From: Onishia taeanensis
Lineage (GTDB): Bacteria; Pseudomonadota; Gammaproteobacteria; Pseudomonadales; Halomonadaceae
DNA length: 57,571 nucleotides
Assembly (NCBI RefSeq): GCF_013349955.1
Contig: NZ_JABVXC010000014.1
Span: 63,472 to 121,042 of the forward strand
Reading direction: 5' to 3'
The translations under genes and the position numbers were made by a program. Numbering within the stretch: the stretch's first letter is position 1; each line of letters starts with the position of its first letter. The notes beneath the pieces are model-generated. The model was not told where the DNA came from. It saw only the letters and a program-made list of their open reading frames with translations, and made no database searches. Below are positions 8,157-18,670 of this stretch, in pieces.

Positions 8157-9098
8157 TCAAACGTCGCCGTAGACTCGGGCGAGAATCTCGCCGGCGCCCT
8201 GTTCGAGCAGGTCCTCGGCGACACGGATGCCCAGCGCCTCGGGCTCTTCGACCGAGCCACGCCCCTCGGCGCGCAGCACCTCGGTGCCTTCGGGGTTGCC
8301 CACCAGGGCACGCAACCAGAGGGTGCGACCGCCGTCCTCGAAGACCGCATGGCCGCCGATCGGCACCTGGCAACCGCCCTCTAGGCGGGTGTTCATGGCC
8401 CGCTCGGCGCGCACCCGTGCCGCGGTATCAGGGTCATCGAGGGCGGCCAGCAGGCGCACCAGGTCGGCGTCATCATTGCGACACTCGATGCCCAGAGCGC
8501 CCTGGCCGCAAGCCGGCAGGCTGATCTCGGGGGGCATGTCCTGAGCGATGCGGTCCTCGAGTCCCAGGCGCTTGAGGCCGGAGGTGGCGAGAATGATGGC
8601 GTCGAATTCACCGTCGTCGAGCTTGCGCAGGCGAGTCTGGACGTTGCCGCGCAGGCTCAGCACCTCGATATCCGGGCGCGCCTCGCGCACCTGCAGGCCA
8701 CGCCGCAGGCTCGAGGTACCGACTCGAGCGCCCTCGGGCAGCTCATCAAGCGAGGAATACTGGTTGGAGACGAAGGCGTCGGTGGGTTCGGCCCCCTCGA
8801 GAATCACCGATAGTCCCAGCCCTTCCGGGAAGTGCATCGGCACGTCCTTCATCGAGTGCACGGCGATGTCGGCGCGGCCATCGAGCATGGCATCCTCGAG
8901 TTCCTTGACGAACAACCCCTTGCCGCCGACCTTGGCCAGCGGCGTGTCGAGGATCTTGTCACCGCGAGTGGACATGGCCACCAGCTCGACCTCGAGATCG
9001 GGATACAGCGCCATCAGGCGGTCGCGCACATGCTCGGCTTGCCATAGGGCGAGAAGGCTCTTGCGGGTGGCGATGCGTAAAGTTGGCTTGGCAGGCAC
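8157..9098 (-). CDS. hemC: Hydroxymethylbilane synthase (porphobilinogen deaminase)
   Basis: 313 aa. It polymerises four porphobilinogens to hydroxymethylbilane on a dipyrromethane cofactor attached to Cys243, seen in [13 protein letters not shown]. Other signatures are the N-terminal [26 protein letters not shown] and [13 protein letters not shown] at 9110 could extend it by four residues, but GGAG lies six nt before the GTG at 9098, so I choose GTG. First gene of hemCDXY, divergent from argH. Confidence 0.95.
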   Translation of the reverse strand: MPAKPTLRIATRKSLLALWQAEHVRDRLMALYPDLEVELVAMSTRGDKILDTPLAKVGGKGLFVKELEDAMLDGRADIAVHSMKDVPMHFPEGLGLSVILEGAEPTDAFVSNQYSSLDELPEGARVGTSSLRRGLQVREARPDIEVLSLRGNVQTRLRKLDDGEFDAIILATSGLKRLGLEDRIAQDMPPEISLPACGQGALGIECRNDDADLVRLLAALDDPDTAARVRAERAMNTRLEGGCQVPIGGHAVFEDGGRTLWLRALVGNPEGTEVLRAEGRGSVEEPEALGIRVAEDLLEQGAGEILARVYGDV

Positions 9099-9182
9099 AG
9101 TGATCTCCAATCGGGGCGAGACGCGTCTCGGGCGGCGCTCGAGACGCTAGCGGGGCGAGACGCCCGCGTCGGTCATGACATC

Positions 9183-9211
9183 ATCATAAAGCACCCGCCG
9201 GGGCAGGAAAA
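9183..9211 (-). promoter_or_regulatory. Candidate promoter of hemCDXY
   Basis: Minus strand: -10 TATGAT (9188-9183), weak -35 TTTTCC (9211-9206), 17-bp spacer, about 85 nt before the hemC GTG. Confidence 0.35.
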
Positions 9212-9268
9212 ATTCTCTCGGCCCACCTACGGCGCCCCGGCGGGCAGCGTGGCCAGCCTCACCGACTC

Positions 9269-9277
9269 TGGTACACT
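9269..9277 (+). promoter_or_regulatory. Candidate extended -10 promoter of argH
   Basis: TGGTACACT reads as an extended -10 (TGn plus TACACT). No good -35 is seen at the usual distance. It would give a leader of about 40 nt to the ATG at 9324. Confidence 0.35.
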
Positions 9278-9323
9278 CCGGAGTCATACTCTCATGCTAC
9301 TTCACAGCGGGATTGCCAGTCCG

Positions 9324-10727
9324 ATGACGACGTCTACCAATCAGTCCTGGGGCGGTCGCTTCAGCGAGCCCACCGATGCTTTCGTCGAGCGTTTCACTGC
9401 CTCGGTGGATTTCGACCAGCGCCTCTATCACCACGATATTCGCGGCTCCATCGCCCACGCCACCATGCTCGAGCGGGTCGGCGTGCTGACCACCGACGAG
9501 CGCGATGCCATCATCCAGGGCCTCGGTGAAATCGAGCAGGAAATTGCCGAAGGCCGCTTCGCCTGGTCGGTGAAGCTCGAAGACGTGCATATGAATCTCG
9601 AGGCGCGGCTGACCGACAAGATCGGCATCACCGGCAAGAAGCTGCACACCGGGCGCTCGCGCAACGACCAGATCGCCACCGACATTCGTCTCTATCTGCG
9701 CGACGAGATCGATGCGGTCAGCGCCGAGCTTGGCCGCCTGCGTGAGGGGCTGATCGAACTGGCCGCCAGCGAAGCCGACACCATCATGCCCGGCTTCACG
9801 CACCTGCAGACCGCCCAGCCGGTGACCTTCGGCCACCATCTGCTGGCCTGGCAGGAAATGCTGACCCGCGATCACGAACGCCTGCTCGACTGCCGCCGCC
9901 GCGTCAACGTGATGCCGCTGGGCGCCGCAGCGCTGGCGGGCACCACCTTCCCTATCGACCGTCACATCACTGCCGAGCTGCTCGGCTTCGAGCGGCCCAG
10001 CGAGAACAGCCTGGACTCGGTGAGCGATCGCGACTTCGCCATCGAATTCACCTCCTTTGCCAGCCTATTGCTGATGCACATGTCGCGCATGAGCGAGGAA
10101 CTGGTGCTGTGGACCAGCGCCCAGTTCGACTTCATCGACCTACCCGACCGCTTCTGCACCGGCTCCTCGATCATGCCGCAGAAGAAAAACCCGGACGTTC
10201 CCGAGCTGGTGCGTGGCAAGAGCGGACGCGTCTTCGGTCACCTGATGAGCCTGCTGACGCTGATGAAGTCGCAGCCCTTGGCCTACAACAAGGACAATCA
10301 GGAAGACAAGGAGCCGCTATTCGACACCCTCGATACCGTCAAGGGCTGCCTCAAGGCCTTCGCTGACATGGTGCCGGCCATCGAGGCCAAGGCCGACAGC
10401 ATGTATGAAGCGGCGCGCAAGGGGTTCTCCACCGCCACCGACCTCGCCGACTACCTGGTGCGCAAGGGCGTGGCCTTCCGCGACGCCCACGAGATCGTCG
10501 GCCACTCGGTCGCCTTCGGCCTGAAGGAAGGCAAGGATCTGTCCGAGATGACCCTCGACGAGCTCCAGCAGTTCTCCAACATCATCGGCGAGGATGTCTT
10601 CGAGGTGCTGACCCTGGAAGGCTCGGTGGCGGCCCGCGACCATATCGGCGGCACCGCCCCGGATCAGGTCCGCGCCGCCGCCCAGCGTGCCCGCGACGCC
10701 CTGTCCTCCCTGTACCGCGAGGGCTGA
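9324..10727 (+). CDS. argH: Argininosuccinate lyase
   Basis: 467 aa. It cleaves argininosuccinate to arginine and fumarate, the last step of arginine synthesis. The superfamily signature [12 protein letters not shown] is present with its mobile-loop Ser; HTGRSRNDQ and FTHLQTAQP are other active-site blocks. The ATG at 9324 starts a typical N-terminus ([13 protein letters not shown]); an upstream ATG at 9294 is possible but adds an untypical leader. argH opposite hemC is common in gammaproteobacteria. The stop is followed after one base by lptM, so it likely heads the downstream operon. Confidence 0.95.
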   Translation: MTTSTNQSWGGRFSEPTDAFVERFTASVDFDQRLYHHDIRGSIAHATMLERVGVLTTDERDAIIQGLGEIEQEIAEGRFAWSVKLEDVHMNLEARLTDKIGITGKKLHTGRSRNDQIATDIRLYLRDEIDAVSAELGRLREGLIELAASEADTIMPGFTHLQTAQPVTFGHHLLAWQEMLTRDHERLLDCRRRVNVMPLGAAALAGTTFPIDRHITAELLGFERPSENSLDSVSDRDFAIEFTSFASLLLMHMSRMSEELVLWTSAQFDFIDLPDRFCTGSSIMPQKKNPDVPELVRGKSGRVFGHLMSLLTLMKSQPLAYNKDNQEDKEPLFDTLDTVKGCLKAFADMVPAIEAKADSMYEAARKGFSTATDLADYLVRKGVAFRDAHEIVGHSVAFGLKEGKDLSEMTLDELQQFSNIIGEDVFEVLTLEGSVAARDHIGGTAPDQVRAAAQRARDALSSLYREG

Positions 10728-10728
10728 G

Positions 10729-10965
10729 ATGAAAGTTGTGACGCGCACCCTGCCGATGATCGTCCTGGCGGCCCTGCTGCTCGCCGGCTGCGGCCAGAAA
10801 GGACCGCTGTATATGCCTGCCGACAGCCAAGGCGACAACGCCGCCGTCGTGAGTAAGGCAGCGAGTGAGCAACCGGGCAAGACAGCGAACGGCGATACCA
10901 ACGACCAGACCGGCGAGAGCACGCCGGCCGATACGGCCCCCGACGCACCCGAAGACGAGAGCTGA
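10729..10965 (+). CDS. lptM: LptM (YifL) small lipoprotein
   Basis: 78 aa. A short signal peptide ends in the lipobox LLAGC, followed by the hallmark CGQKGPLYMP of the YifL/LptM family. In E. coli LptM binds LptD and helps its oxidative maturation in the LPS translocon. The remaining ~50 residues are a disordered Asp/Ala/Thr tail. Its place one base after argH and two bases before lysA is the classic context and makes an otherwise easily missed gene secure. Confidence 0.88.
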   Translation: MKVVTRTLPMIVLAALLLAGCGQKGPLYMPADSQGDNAAVVSKAASEQPGKTANGDTNDQTGESTPADTAPDAPEDES

Positions 10966-10967
10966 GC

Positions 10968-12242
10968 ATGGATCATTTCGACTACCGTAACGGCGTGCTG
11001 CACGCCGAAGACGTGCCCCTGGCGTCGGTCGCCGAGCGCTTCGGCACGCCCTGCTACGTCTATTCCCGGGCTACCCTGGAGCGGCATTTTCGTGCCTACG
11101 ACGAGGCGTTGGGCAGCCATCCGCATCTGATCTGCTACGCGGTCAAGGCCAACTCCAATCTCGCCGTGCTCAATGTACTGGCCCGCCTCGGCGCCGGCTT
11201 CGACATCGTGTCTCAGGGGGAGCTGGAGCGGGTAATGGCCGCCGGCGGTGACCCCGCCAAGGTGGTGTTCTCCGGCGTTGCCAAGCAGGAAGGCGAGATG
11301 GCCCGGGCACTGGAACTCGGCATCAAGTGCTTCAACGTCGAATCGCTGCCCGAGCTCGAGCGTCTCAACACCGTCGCCGAGCGGCTCGGCAAGGTGGCGC
11401 CGGTGTCGCTGCGAGTCAATCCCGATGTCGACGCTCGCACTCATCCCTACATTTCCACTGGCCTCAAGGACAACAAGTTCGGCATCCCGGTAGACGATGC
11501 CCTGGCCGCCTACGAGCACGCCGCCGCCCTGCCCCATCTCGAGGTAGTCGGCATCGACTGTCATATTGGCTCACAGCTCACCGAGCTCTCGCCCTTCCTC
11601 GATGCCCTCGATCGCTTGCTGGCGCTGCTCGAGCGTCTCGAGGAACGCGGCATTAAGGTCGAGCATCTGGATCTCGGCGGCGGCCTGGGTGTGCCCTACC
11701 AGGGCGAACGGCCGCCCGAGCCCTTCGCCTATGCCACCGCGCTGCTCGAGCGCCTGGCGAGTCACGGTGGCCGCTCGCTGACCCTGCTGTTCGAACCGGG
11801 CCGCTCGATCGCCGCCAACGCCGGGGTGATGCTGACCCGTGTCGAGTTCCTGAAGCCCGGCGAAACCAAGAACTTTGCCATCGTCGACGCGGCCATGAAC
11901 GACCTGATTCGTCCGGCGCTCTACCAGGCCTGGCAGGCGATTCTGCCGGTCGACACCCGCCTGCCCCGCGAAAGTGCCACCTTTGATGTGGTCGGCCCGG
12001 TCTGCGAGACCGGCGACTTCCTCGGCAAGGAGCGCGAACTGGCGATCGCCCCAGGCGATCTGCTGGCGGTACGCTCGGCCGGCGCCTACGGCTTCGTGAT
12101 GGCCTCGAACTACAACAGCCGGCCGCGGCCTGCCGAGGTGATGGTCGATGGCGAGACGCTGCACCTGGTGCGCCGCCGCGAGCACATCGAAGAGCTATGG
12201 AGCGGCGAAACGCTGCTTCCCGATGGCCCGGAGGCATGCTGA
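10968..12242 (+). CDS. lysA: Diaminopimelate decarboxylase
   Basis: 424 aa. PLP enzyme converting meso-diaminopimelate to lysine. The Schiff-base lysine is Lys60 in [14 protein letters not shown], the glycine-rich phosphate loop ([10 protein letters not shown]) and EPGRSI follow, and the CETGDFLG motif near the C-terminus supplies the residue from the partner subunit of the dimer. It overlaps dapF by one base (TGATG), so lysine and DAP steps are coupled. Confidence 0.96.
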   Translation: MDHFDYRNGVLHAEDVPLASVAERFGTPCYVYSRATLERHFRAYDEALGSHPHLICYAVKANSNLAVLNVLARLGAGFDIVSQGELERVMAAGGDPAKVVFSGVAKQEGEMARALELGIKCFNVESLPELERLNTVAERLGKVAPVSLRVNPDVDARTHPYISTGLKDNKFGIPVDDALAAYEHAAALPHLEVVGIDCHIGSQLTELSPFLDALDRLLALLERLEERGIKVEHLDLGGGLGVPYQGERPPEPFAYATALLERLASHGGRSLTLLFEPGRSIAANAGVMLTRVEFLKPGETKNFAIVDAAMNDLIRPALYQAWQAILPVDTRLPRESATFDVVGPVCETGDFLGKERELAIAPGDLLAVRSAGAYGFVMASNYNSRPRPAEVMVDGETLHLVRRREHIEELWSGETLLPDGPEAC

Positions 12243-13075
12243 TGCTCCTGCACTTCACCAAGATGCACGGGCTCGGCAACGACTTCATGGTCGTCGACCT
12301 GATCACCCAGCGAGCCCGGCTGCGCGACGAGCAGATTCGCGAACTGGCCGACCGACACTTCGGTATCGGTTTCGACCAGTTGCTGGTCGTCGAGCCCCCG
12401 CTGGACCCGGACATGGACTTTCGCTACCGGATCTTCAACGCCGACGGCAGCGAAGTGGAGAACTGTGGCAACGGGGCGCGCTGCTTTGCCCGCTTCGTGC
12501 GCGATCAGCGCCTGACCCACAAGCATGAGATCCACGTCGAGACCCGCGGCGGCCCGCTGACCCTCAAGGTCGAGGACGACGGCCGGGTCAGCGTCGACAT
12601 GGGCGTGCCACGCTTTGCGCCGCAAAGCCTGCCCTTCGAGGCCGATGAGGACCGCCTGCGCCATCGCCTGGAGGTCGACGGCGAGACGCTCGAGATCGGC
12701 GTGGCGTCTCTGGGCAACCCCCATGCGGTACTCACGGTCGAGGACGTCAAGACCGCACCAGTGGCTCGCTTGGGCCCCGCTATCGAAGCGCATCCGCGCT
12801 TCCCGCGCCGGGTCAACGTCGGCTTCATGCAGGTGATGTCGCCTAACGAGATCCGCCTTCGCGTCTTCGAGCGCGGCAGCGGTGAGACCCTGGCCTGCGG
12901 CACCGGCGCCTGCGCGGCGGTGGCCTGCGGCATCCGTCAGGGCCTGCTCGAAAGTCCGGTCACCGTGCACCTGACCGGCGGCGACCTGACCATCGCCTGG
13001 CCGAACCAGGATGCGCCTTTGCTGATGACCGGACCGGTTGTGCGTGTCTTCGATGGTCGGGTCGCGCTAAGCTGA
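12242..13075 (+). CDS. dapF: Diaminopimelate epimerase
   Basis: 277 aa. It interconverts LL- and meso-diaminopimelate with two cysteines, seen as Cys75 in ENCGNGARC and Cys219 in LACGTGAC. The N-terminus [11 protein letters not shown] is diagnostic. ATGs exist at 12236 and 12242; the second has a GGAGG site at proper spacing and overlaps the lysA stop, so it is preferred. It supplies meso-DAP both for LysA just upstream and for peptidoglycan. Confidence 0.96.
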   Translation: MLLHFTKMHGLGNDFMVVDLITQRARLRDEQIRELADRHFGIGFDQLLVVEPPLDPDMDFRYRIFNADGSEVENCGNGARCFARFVRDQRLTHKHEIHVETRGGPLTLKVEDDGRVSVDMGVPRFAPQSLPFEADEDRLRHRLEVDGETLEIGVASLGNPHAVLTVEDVKTAPVARLGPAIEAHPRFPRRVNVGFMQVMSPNEIRLRVFERGSGETLACGTGACAAVACGIRQGLLESPVTVHLTGGDLTIAWPNQDAPLLMTGPVVRVFDGRVALS

Positions 13076-13144
13076 TCCCGCGCCGCCATTCCGATGGGCT
13101 GGCAAGACGAGCAAGGCGAAACGAGACGACAGAAGGAGTGCCCC

Positions 13145-13882
13145 ATGGCCGGTGCCAAGATCCCCGAACCGCGCCAGACCCTGGACCCGGAGATGGTCGC
13201 TCACTGGCTGGCGCGCCACCCTGACTTCTTCGAAGGGCGAGAGGGCCTGTTGCAGCAGCTAAAGGTCCCGCATCCAGAGACCCGCGGCGCCACCTCGCTG
13301 CTCGAGCGCCTGGTCCACGACCTACGCGGCCGCGCCGAAACCGCCGAATGGCGTCTCGAGACGCTGCTCGAATCGGCGCGCCATAACGAGGCTCAGTACC
13401 GGCGCATCCGGGAGCTGGTGCTGGCACTGCTCGAGACCGAGAGCAACGACGACCTGGGCCAGGCCCTGGCGCGGGAGCTCAGCGAGCGCTTTCAAACGCC
13501 GAGCGTGGCGCTCTGGTGCCCGTCAAGCCTCAGCGATGGTGAGACCACCCCGCCCCAGGCCCCGCGCCAGGTGCTCGACGCCGCTGCCGAGACGCGCTTA
13601 TCCGCCCTGCTCGACGGTAGAGCCAGCCGCTGCGCGCGGCTGTCGGTCACCGACTGGAAACGCCTGCTGCCCCACACCAAGGTGCCCGAGAAGGCAGGCT
13701 CCTGCGCCCTGACCCGCCTGACCCTTGGCGAGCCGCTGGGCTACCTGGTACTGGCGAGCCCCGACCCGGACCACTTCCGCGCCAGCCTCGACACCCTGTT
13801 CACCGAATACCTGGGCGAGGTGGTATCGCGACTGCTGGTCCGCCATGCCCCGCCACCCCATGATGCGCCCCGCCATGCCTGA
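13145..13882 (+). CDS. DUF484 family protein (YigA-like)
   Basis: 245 aa. The N-terminal block [19 protein letters not shown] is the DUF484 signature; a helical, coiled-coil-like segment and a GAF-like C-terminal half follow. Function unknown. It is almost always placed between dapF and xerC, as here. ATG at 13145 is chosen because AGGAG lies upstream, rather than the first ATG of the frame at 13094. The 3' end overlaps the start of xerC by eight bases. Confidence 0.88.
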   Translation: MAGAKIPEPRQTLDPEMVAHWLARHPDFFEGREGLLQQLKVPHPETRGATSLLERLVHDLRGRAETAEWRLETLLESARHNEAQYRRIRELVLALLETESNDDLGQALARELSERFQTPSVALWCPSSLSDGETTPPQAPRQVLDAAAETRLSALLDGRASRCARLSVTDWKRLLPHTKVPEKAGSCALTRLTLGEPLGYLVLASPDPDHFRASLDTLFTEYLGEVVSRLLVRHAPPPHDAPRHA

Positions 13883-14792
13883 GCCCACCCTCGAGGCGCC
13901 GCTGTCGGCCTTCCTCGAGACCTTGGCACGCCACGCCAGCCCGGCCACCGTCGACGCCTATCGGCGCGACTTGGCCCGCTTTCGCGCCTACGCCGAGCAG
14001 GCATCGCTTACCTCCTGGTCGCAGCTGGACGCCGCCCTGGTGCGGCGCTTCCTGGGCCAGGAACGCAGTCGCGGGCTGGCACCGCGGAGCCTGGCCCGGC
14101 GCCGCGCAGCCCTGTCACGGTTCGCCGACACCCTGGTGCACGAGGGCGTACTTGCCCATAACCCGGTCTCGCTAACGCCCTCGCCGCGTCAGCCCCAGCA
14201 CTTGCCGCGCCCCGTCGACGTCGACCAGCTGGCGCGCTTCCTGAACACCCCTCATGACGATAGCCCGCTGGCACGCCGCGACCAGGCCATGCTGGAGCTC
14301 TTCTACTCCAGCGGCCTGCGCCTGGCCGAACTGGCAGCGCTCAATCTGGGCGATATTGAGTCGACGCGAGTGCGAGTAATCGGCAAGGGCGGCAAGCCTC
14401 GCCAAGTGCCGGTCGGCCGCCGCGCCACTACGGCGCTGGACACCTGGGTCCAGGCCCGCGGCCAGTGGGCAAAGGTCGATGAGCCGGCGCTGTTTGTCGG
14501 TCAGCGCGGCGCCCGGCTCGGCCACCGCGCCGTTCAGCTTCGCCTGGCGTCCCTTGCCCGGGAGCGCGGCCTTGCCGAGCATCTGCACCCACACCGATTG
14601 CGACACTCCTTCGCCAGCCACCTGCTGGAATCGAGTCAGGACCTGCGCGCTGTCCAGGAGCTGCTTGGTCATGCCCACCTGTCGACGACCCAGGTATACA
14701 CCCGGCTCGACTGGCAGCACCTGGCCGCCAGCTACGATGCCGCCCACCCAAGGGCGCGACGCCGCCCGCCGTCCGACGAGGGGACACCATGA
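13875..14792 (+). CDS. xerC: Tyrosine recombinase XerC
   Basis: 305 aa. With XerD it resolves chromosome dimers at dif. All catalytic residues are visible: Arg149 (SSGLRLAEL), Lys171 (GKGGK), His240 and Arg243 (HPHRLRH), His266 (LLGHAHLS) and nucleophile Tyr275 (TQVYTRLD). An N-terminal SAM-like domain spans about residues 1-95. It sits in the conserved dapF-DUF484-xerC-yigB order, overlapping both neighbours, so it is the housekeeping XerC and not a mobile-element integrase. Confidence 0.95.
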   Translation: MPEPTLEAPLSAFLETLARHASPATVDAYRRDLARFRAYAEQASLTSWSQLDAALVRRFLGQERSRGLAPRSLARRRAALSRFADTLVHEGVLAHNPVSLTPSPRQPQHLPRPVDVDQLARFLNTPHDDSPLARRDQAMLELFYSSGLRLAELAALNLGDIESTRVRVIGKGGKPRQVPVGRRATTALDTWVQARGQWAKVDEPALFVGQRGARLGHRAVQLRLASLARERGLAEHLHPHRLRHSFASHLLESSQDLRAVQELLGHAHLSTTQVYTRLDWQHLAASYDAAHPRARRRPPSDEGTP

Positions 14793-15544
14793 CACCGGCC
14801 CGACCGCTGACGGCCCTGACCTTCGACCTCGACGACACCCTCTGGGATAACGGCCAGGTCATGGCCCACACTGAAACTGGCCACTACGCCTGGCTCGACG
14901 AGGCCCTGACCACTTGGCACGCTCCTCGCCTCGACACCCTGGGCCGTTTCGGCGAGCGTTTCCCGCTCACCGCCTACCAGCAACGCCGCGGCGAACTGGC
15001 GGCACGTCACCCGCTGCGACGTGGCGACTTCACCTGGATTCGCGAACAGAGTCTCTATGAACTGCTGACCGAGTATGGGCTGTCCAACGAGGAATCACGG
15101 CGCTGGGCCACCGCCGCCATGGACGAGTTCATGACCCTGCGCCACCGCCTGACGCCCTACCCCGAAGTCGAATCGCTGCTCACTAACCTCGGCGCGGACT
15201 TTCGCCTGGCCGCCGTCACCAACGGCAACGTCGATCTGACCAGGTTGCCGCTGGCACATCACTTTCCGGTGCGCATTGCCGCTGGCGAGATGCATGCGCC
15301 CAAACCCGACGCTCGCCCCTTCCTGGCGGCCCTGTCACGCTTGAGGGCGACACCCTCGCAGGCCATGCATGTGGGAGATTCCTGGGCCGAAGACGTGCTG
15401 CCAGCCCAGCGCCTGGGGATGCGCGTGGCGTGGATCGACAAGCGTGACGAGGGGCTACCGTCGTATCTGCCGGGTGTGCACCGGCTAGGCCATGTCCGGG
15501 AGCTGCCCGCGCTGCTGGAAAGCCTCGTGGAAGGTGGCCGCTGA
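14789..15544 (+). CDS. yigB: HAD-family phosphatase YigB
   Basis: 251 aa. HAD motif [10 protein letters not shown] (Asp13 nucleophile, Asp15), motif II AVTNGN, motif III lysine in HAPKPD, motif [12 protein letters not shown]. coli YigB dephosphorylates FMN and 5-amino-6-ribitylamino-uracil phosphate in the riboflavin path; the assignment rests on sequence plus the xerC-yigB context. Start ATG overlaps the xerC stop by four bases. It ends the operon that begins at argH; I see no strong terminator after it. Confidence 0.88.
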   Translation: MTPARPLTALTFDLDDTLWDNGQVMAHTETGHYAWLDEALTTWHAPRLDTLGRFGERFPLTAYQQRRGELAARHPLRRGDFTWIREQSLYELLTEYGLSNEESRRWATAAMDEFMTLRHRLTPYPEVESLLTNLGADFRLAAVTNGNVDLTRLPLAHHFPVRIAAGEMHAPKPDARPFLAALSRLRATPSQAMHVGDSWAEDVLPAQRLGMRVAWIDKRDEGLPSYLPGVHRLGHVRELPALLESLVEGGR

Positions 15545-15697
15545 CGCAGCCGGCGTCGTACCGGCGGCTTCTTTGATGGGTCGAGAGATAGCAACGCAAG
15601 CGACTAGCTGAGTGACGTGGCGAGGAAGGTGGGGAAGAAGCGACGCAAGGCCAGGCAAACGTCGTGGGCGTGGAGTAGGACGAGCAGCCGGAAACTC

Positions 15698-15726
15698 TTG
15701 TACAAAACGCGGCACAGACCCATACT
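15698..15726 (+). promoter_or_regulatory. Candidate sigma70 promoter of the orphan gene at 15759
   Basis: -35 TTGTAC (15698-15703), exactly 17-bp spacer, -10 CATACT (15721-15726). The -10 overlaps the left arm of the palindrome at 15724-15750. Confidence 0.5.
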
Positions 15727-15750
15727 CCTGTACAGGATATGTACAGGAGT
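15724..15750 (+). promoter_or_regulatory. Perfect 11-bp inverted repeat over -10 and Shine-Dalgarno site
   Basis: Arms ACTCCTGTACA (15724-15734) and TGTACAGGAGT (15740-15750) around GGATA. The right arm contains the AGGAG ribosome site of the gene at 15759, and the left arm overlaps the candidate -10. TGTACA also occurs in the -35 region (15699-15704). It can be read as a repressor operator or, if transcription starts further upstream, as an mRNA hairpin hiding the ribosome site. Confidence 0.6.
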
Positions 15751-15758
15751 CACCGCCC

Positions 15759-16169
15759 ATGCACCCTCGTGACTGCGCCACCCCGGCCAAGGCAGGCTTT
15801 TTTCCCGGACGCTGCCAAGCCCTGTCTCCCGCCCTGGCGCTGGCTATGCTGCTTGGCTGGGGGCTCAGCGCTGCATCGTTCGAGGTGATGTTAGCTGACA
15901 ACCAGGCCTCGGTGCCGATGCAAGCCGTACAAGCCACCCCAACCCTAAAAATCGAGCCCGCTATCGCGGTGAATGGCACTGCCAATACGGTGCCGTTGGC
16001 AAGGGCCTGGGCGGGAACAGCCGAGGCGCCTCGTCGCACCTGGCCACAGCGCTCCGAGCGCGACGTGGCCGGCCTGGAAGGTTCCGGCTGCACGGCGGAG
16101 TGTCTCGACACCCTTCGCCAGCGTCTTCTCGACCACCACCGCCAGGCAGCGCCGGTCTGGGTCTTCTAA
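15759..16169 (+). CDS. Hypothetical protein, possibly exported or membrane-anchored
   Basis: 136 aa. Residues ~20-43 form one hydrophobic segment (ALSPALALAMLLGWGLSAA), which could be a signal peptide or membrane anchor. The rest is Ala/Thr/Arg-rich with two cysteines (CTAEC) and ends in PVWVF. ATG at 15759 follows AGGAG at 9 nt. Convergent with engB and preceded by a perfect palindrome. I recognise no family; base composition is like its neighbours. Confidence 0.5.
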   Translation: MHPRDCATPAKAGFFPGRCQALSPALALAMLLGWGLSAASFEVMLADNQASVPMQAVQATPTLKIEPAIAVNGTANTVPLARAWAGTAEAPRRTWPQRSERDVAGLEGSGCTAECLDTLRQRLLDHHRQAAPVWVF

Positions 16170-16219
16170 GCGTCTGAGCCTGCCTGATCACCGCCTCGGA
16201 AAGGCCGAGCCCTGCCCTC

Positions 16220-16837
16220 TCAGCTTGTCTCGTCGCCCAGCAGCCAGTCATCGAGCTGACGATGCACGTCATCGACGCCCTGACGCTTGAGCGCAGAAAA
16301 CAGCTGGACCGATACCAGATCCTCCCACTCCCGCAACCGACCGCGCACATTATGCAGGGCGTTCTTGGCCGCTCCTGGCTTCAGCTTGTCGGCCTTGGTC
16401 AGCAGGATACGAACCGCCATATCCTTGTCGTCGGCCCAGCCAAGCATCATCTCGTCGAACTCGGTCAGCGGATGGCGCACGTCCATCAGCAATACCAGGC
16501 CACGCAGCGATTCACGTTCCTGCAGATACTCCGCCAGGTGCCGCTGCCACTCGAGCTTGACCTGCTCCGGCACCTTGGCATAACCATAGCCAGGAAGGTC
16601 CACCAGGCGGCACTCGTCACCGTTGGCGAGGCCGAAAAAATTGATCAGTTGGGTACGGCCCGGCGTCTTGGAGGTCCGCGCTAGGGCTTTCTGCTGCGTC
16701 AGTGCATTGATGGCGCTGGATTTTCCGGCATTGGAGCGACCGGCAAAGGCCACCTCCACGCCTAGGTCCGGCGGGCACTTGGCAAGCGTCGGAGCGCTGG
16801 TGAGGAAACGGGCAGTCTGATAATTGAGACGCGGCAT
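16220..16837 (-). CDS. engB: Ribosome biogenesis GTPase EngB (YihA/YsxC)
   Basis: 205 aa. Small GTPase needed for assembly of the 50S subunit. P-loop GRSNAGKSS at residues 33-41, switch region [10 protein letters not shown]3 DLPGYGYA and G4 TKADKL are present. The frame opens upstream, but [12 protein letters not shown] from 16837 is the usual start of the family. A short LTQQKALAR stretch in the middle is typical. Divergent from the cytochrome c4 gene, the common arrangement in pseudomonads and halomonads. Confidence 0.95.
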   Translation of the reverse strand: MPRLNYQTARFLTSAPTLAKCPPDLGVEVAFAGRSNAGKSSAINALTQQKALARTSKTPGRTQLINFFGLANGDECRLVDLPGYGYAKVPEQVKLEWQRHLAEYLQERESLRGLVLLMDVRHPLTEFDEMMLGWADDKDMAVRILLTKADKLKPGAAKNALHNVRGRLREWEDLVSVQLFSALKRQGVDDVHRQLDDWLLGDETS

Positions 16838-16879
16838 GGTCGGTGGGAATCCTGAGGCTTGACGGCGACGAACGGGCAA

Positions 16880-16908
16880 TTCAAGTTGCTAGATGAACTG
16901 GCTATACT
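16880..16908 (+). promoter_or_regulatory. Candidate promoter of the cytochrome c4 gene
   Basis: -35 TTCAAG (16880-16885), 17-bp spacer, -10 TATACT (16903-16908). The leader to 17074 would be about 160 nt. Similarity at -35 is modest. Confidence 0.4.
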
Positions 16909-17073
16909 GCAGTTTCTAATATCTGCGTCATAAAGATGGCTAGTGTACCACCGCGCTCTCACCGACCGCGAACCGCGACCTGACAGTTAGGCGCGCTCAT
17001 GATGAGGCGTTCCTACCGGGGGTGTACCGGTCAATTTCGGACAGGCAACACGTTTAGGCAGAGTGGACTTGCG

Positions 17074-17694
17074 ATGAGAAAGTTACTGGCACTGGCAAGC
17101 TTGGCCATCACCCTGAGCGTCAGCGGCTTGGCCCAGGCCGAACTCAAGGGCGATCCAGCCGCGGGTCGCGAAATGGCGCAAAGCTGCGCCGCCTGTCACG
17201 GCGCCGAAGGGATCAGTGCCGTGGGCATGTTCCCTAACCTCGCGGGGCAGCAGGCGTCCTACCTGGCCAAGCAGATCATGGACATCCGCGACGGCAATCG
17301 CGTGGTGGCGCAGATGGCCGGCCAGGTCGACAACTTCTCCGACCAGGATGCCGCCGACGTGGCCGCCTACTTTGCCAGCAAACCCTCGAACCTCGGCCAG
17401 ATCGATGCCGAGGAAGAGGTCATCGCCCGCGGCCAGCAACTCTACCGTGCCGGCGACATGGCCAAGGGCATCCCGGCCTGTACCGCCTGCCACAGCCCCA
17501 CCGGGCAAGGCATCGGCACCGCGGCCTACCCGGCGCTGTCCGGCCAGAAGACCGACTATACCGTCTCCACGCTTAAGGCCTTCGCGGCCGGCGAACGGGC
17601 CAACGACCCCAACGCCATCATGCGCACCATTGCCGGCAAGATGAGCGATGATGACATGCAGGCAGTCTCCCAGTACCTGCTGGGCCTCCATTGA
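17074..17694 (+). CDS. Periplasmic di-heme cytochrome c4
   Basis: 206 aa. Cleavable signal (MRKLLALASLAITLSVSGLAQA), then two homologous heme domains with CAACH (Cys38, Cys41, His42) and CTACH (Cys136, Cys139, His140). Each is followed by a Met-ligand region (the first in VGMFPNLAGQ, the second in an AYPALSGQ context, with Met further downstream). Cytochrome c4 carries electrons to terminal oxidases. engB - c4 - dsbA - EEP is a conserved block. No close Shine-Dalgarno site is obvious; ATG at 17074 is chosen because it starts the signal peptide. Confidence 0.93.
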   Translation: MRKLLALASLAITLSVSGLAQAELKGDPAAGREMAQSCAACHGAEGISAVGMFPNLAGQQASYLAKQIMDIRDGNRVVAQMAGQVDNFSDQDAADVAAYFASKPSNLGQIDAEEEVIARGQQLYRAGDMAKGIPACTACHSPTGQGIGTAAYPALSGQKTDYTVSTLKAFAAGERANDPNAIMRTIAGKMSDDDMQAVSQYLLGLH

Positions 17695-17994
17695 GGCCCG
17701 CTTTAAGACAAGCGCTCAGGTAGCCTTCCGGCGCCTTGACACTTAATGAACGAGTCCGTGGTGAGAGGCCGGGTGAGGGCCTGATATCGGCGCAGACCTG
17801 ATGAGGGCAGCCTTTGCGTTGATGCCTACCACGTCGTTGGCCTGGTGCCAGCAAGCACCGCTGATGGAACCCTGCCGCCCGGCTGGGCTCAAAGCCTGTG
17901 GCCGGGGCTCACCCCACCGGCATTTCCTGTTACCTTTGCGCATATCCTCACGGTTCCGCGATCCGTACAAGCCTTTTCAAGGAGAGTCTGTCAC
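17695..17994. other. 300-bp gap between cytochrome c4 and dsbA
   Basis: No gene is visible. A TTGACA at about 17738-17743 lacks a good -10 partner. Nothing else structured was seen. Confidence 0.4.
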
Positions 17995-18633
17995 ATGTTC
18001 AAGACACTAAGCGTTGCCCTCATCGGCCTCGGCATGTCCACCCTGGCCATGGCGGCCCCGCCGGTTGCCGGTCAGCACTACGAGGTGCTGGATGAACCCG
18101 TACCGACCCGCGTCGAGGACGGCCAGATCGCGGTCACCGAAGCGTTCTGGTACGGCTGCCCGCACTGCTACAAGCTAGAGGAGCCGCTTAACGCCTGGGT
18201 GTCAGAGCTGCCCGATGACGTCACCTTCCAACGCATGCCGGCCACCATGGGGGGTGCCTGGAACCGCCACGCCATGGCCTTCTATGCTGCCAAGCAGTTG
18301 GGCATCCAGGAAGAGATTCACGAGGATTTCTTCGATGCGATCCACCAGCAAGGCAAGCAACTGACCGACCCCGAAGAAATCGCCGCTTTCTTCAGCGACT
18401 ATGGTGTCAGCGAGCAAGACGCGCTGGATGCGCTGAACTCCTTCGGCGTCAAAAGCCAGGTCAACCAGGCCCATGCCCGCATGCGCGCCATGCAGTTAAT
18501 GGGCGTGCCGGCCCTGATCGTCGACGGCCACTACGTGATCACTCCGTCAAGCGCAGGAAGCCTCGAGAACATGCCGCAGATTGCCGGAGAACTGATCAAA
18601 CAAGTCCGCGAGGAACGCAGCGACGCCTCATGA
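17995..18633 (+). CDS. dsbA: Thiol:disulfide interchange protein DsbA
   Basis: 212 aa. Periplasmic oxidase that introduces disulfides into exported proteins. Signal peptide residues 1-20; thioredoxin-fold active site FWYGCPHCYK with Cys55 and Cys58; cis-Pro loop GVPALIV. The ATG at 17995 is set by AAGGAG at 17979-17984. Likely clients here include LptD (helped by LptM) and the secreted depolymerase at 33709. The next gene starts 37 bp downstream. Confidence 0.94.
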   Translation: MFKTLSVALIGLGMSTLAMAAPPVAGQHYEVLDEPVPTRVEDGQIAVTEAFWYGCPHCYKLEEPLNAWVSELPDDVTFQRMPATMGGAWNRHAMAFYAAKQLGIQEEIHEDFFDAIHQQGKQLTDPEEIAAFFSDYGVSEQDALDALNSFGVKSQVNQAHARMRAMQLMGVPALIVDGHYVITPSSAGSLENMPQIAGELIKQVREERSDAS

Positions 18634-18670
18634 GCGAAACAAACGCTTCCAATCGTGGGGTCGGTTCGCC

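Noticed and set aside
13875..14792. Integrase of a mobile element
   Set aside because: The tyrosine recombinase lies in the conserved dapF-DUF484-xerC-yigB order and is XerC.
15724..15750. LexA box
   Set aside because: The CTGT and ACAG halves are separated by 11 bases instead of the usual 8.
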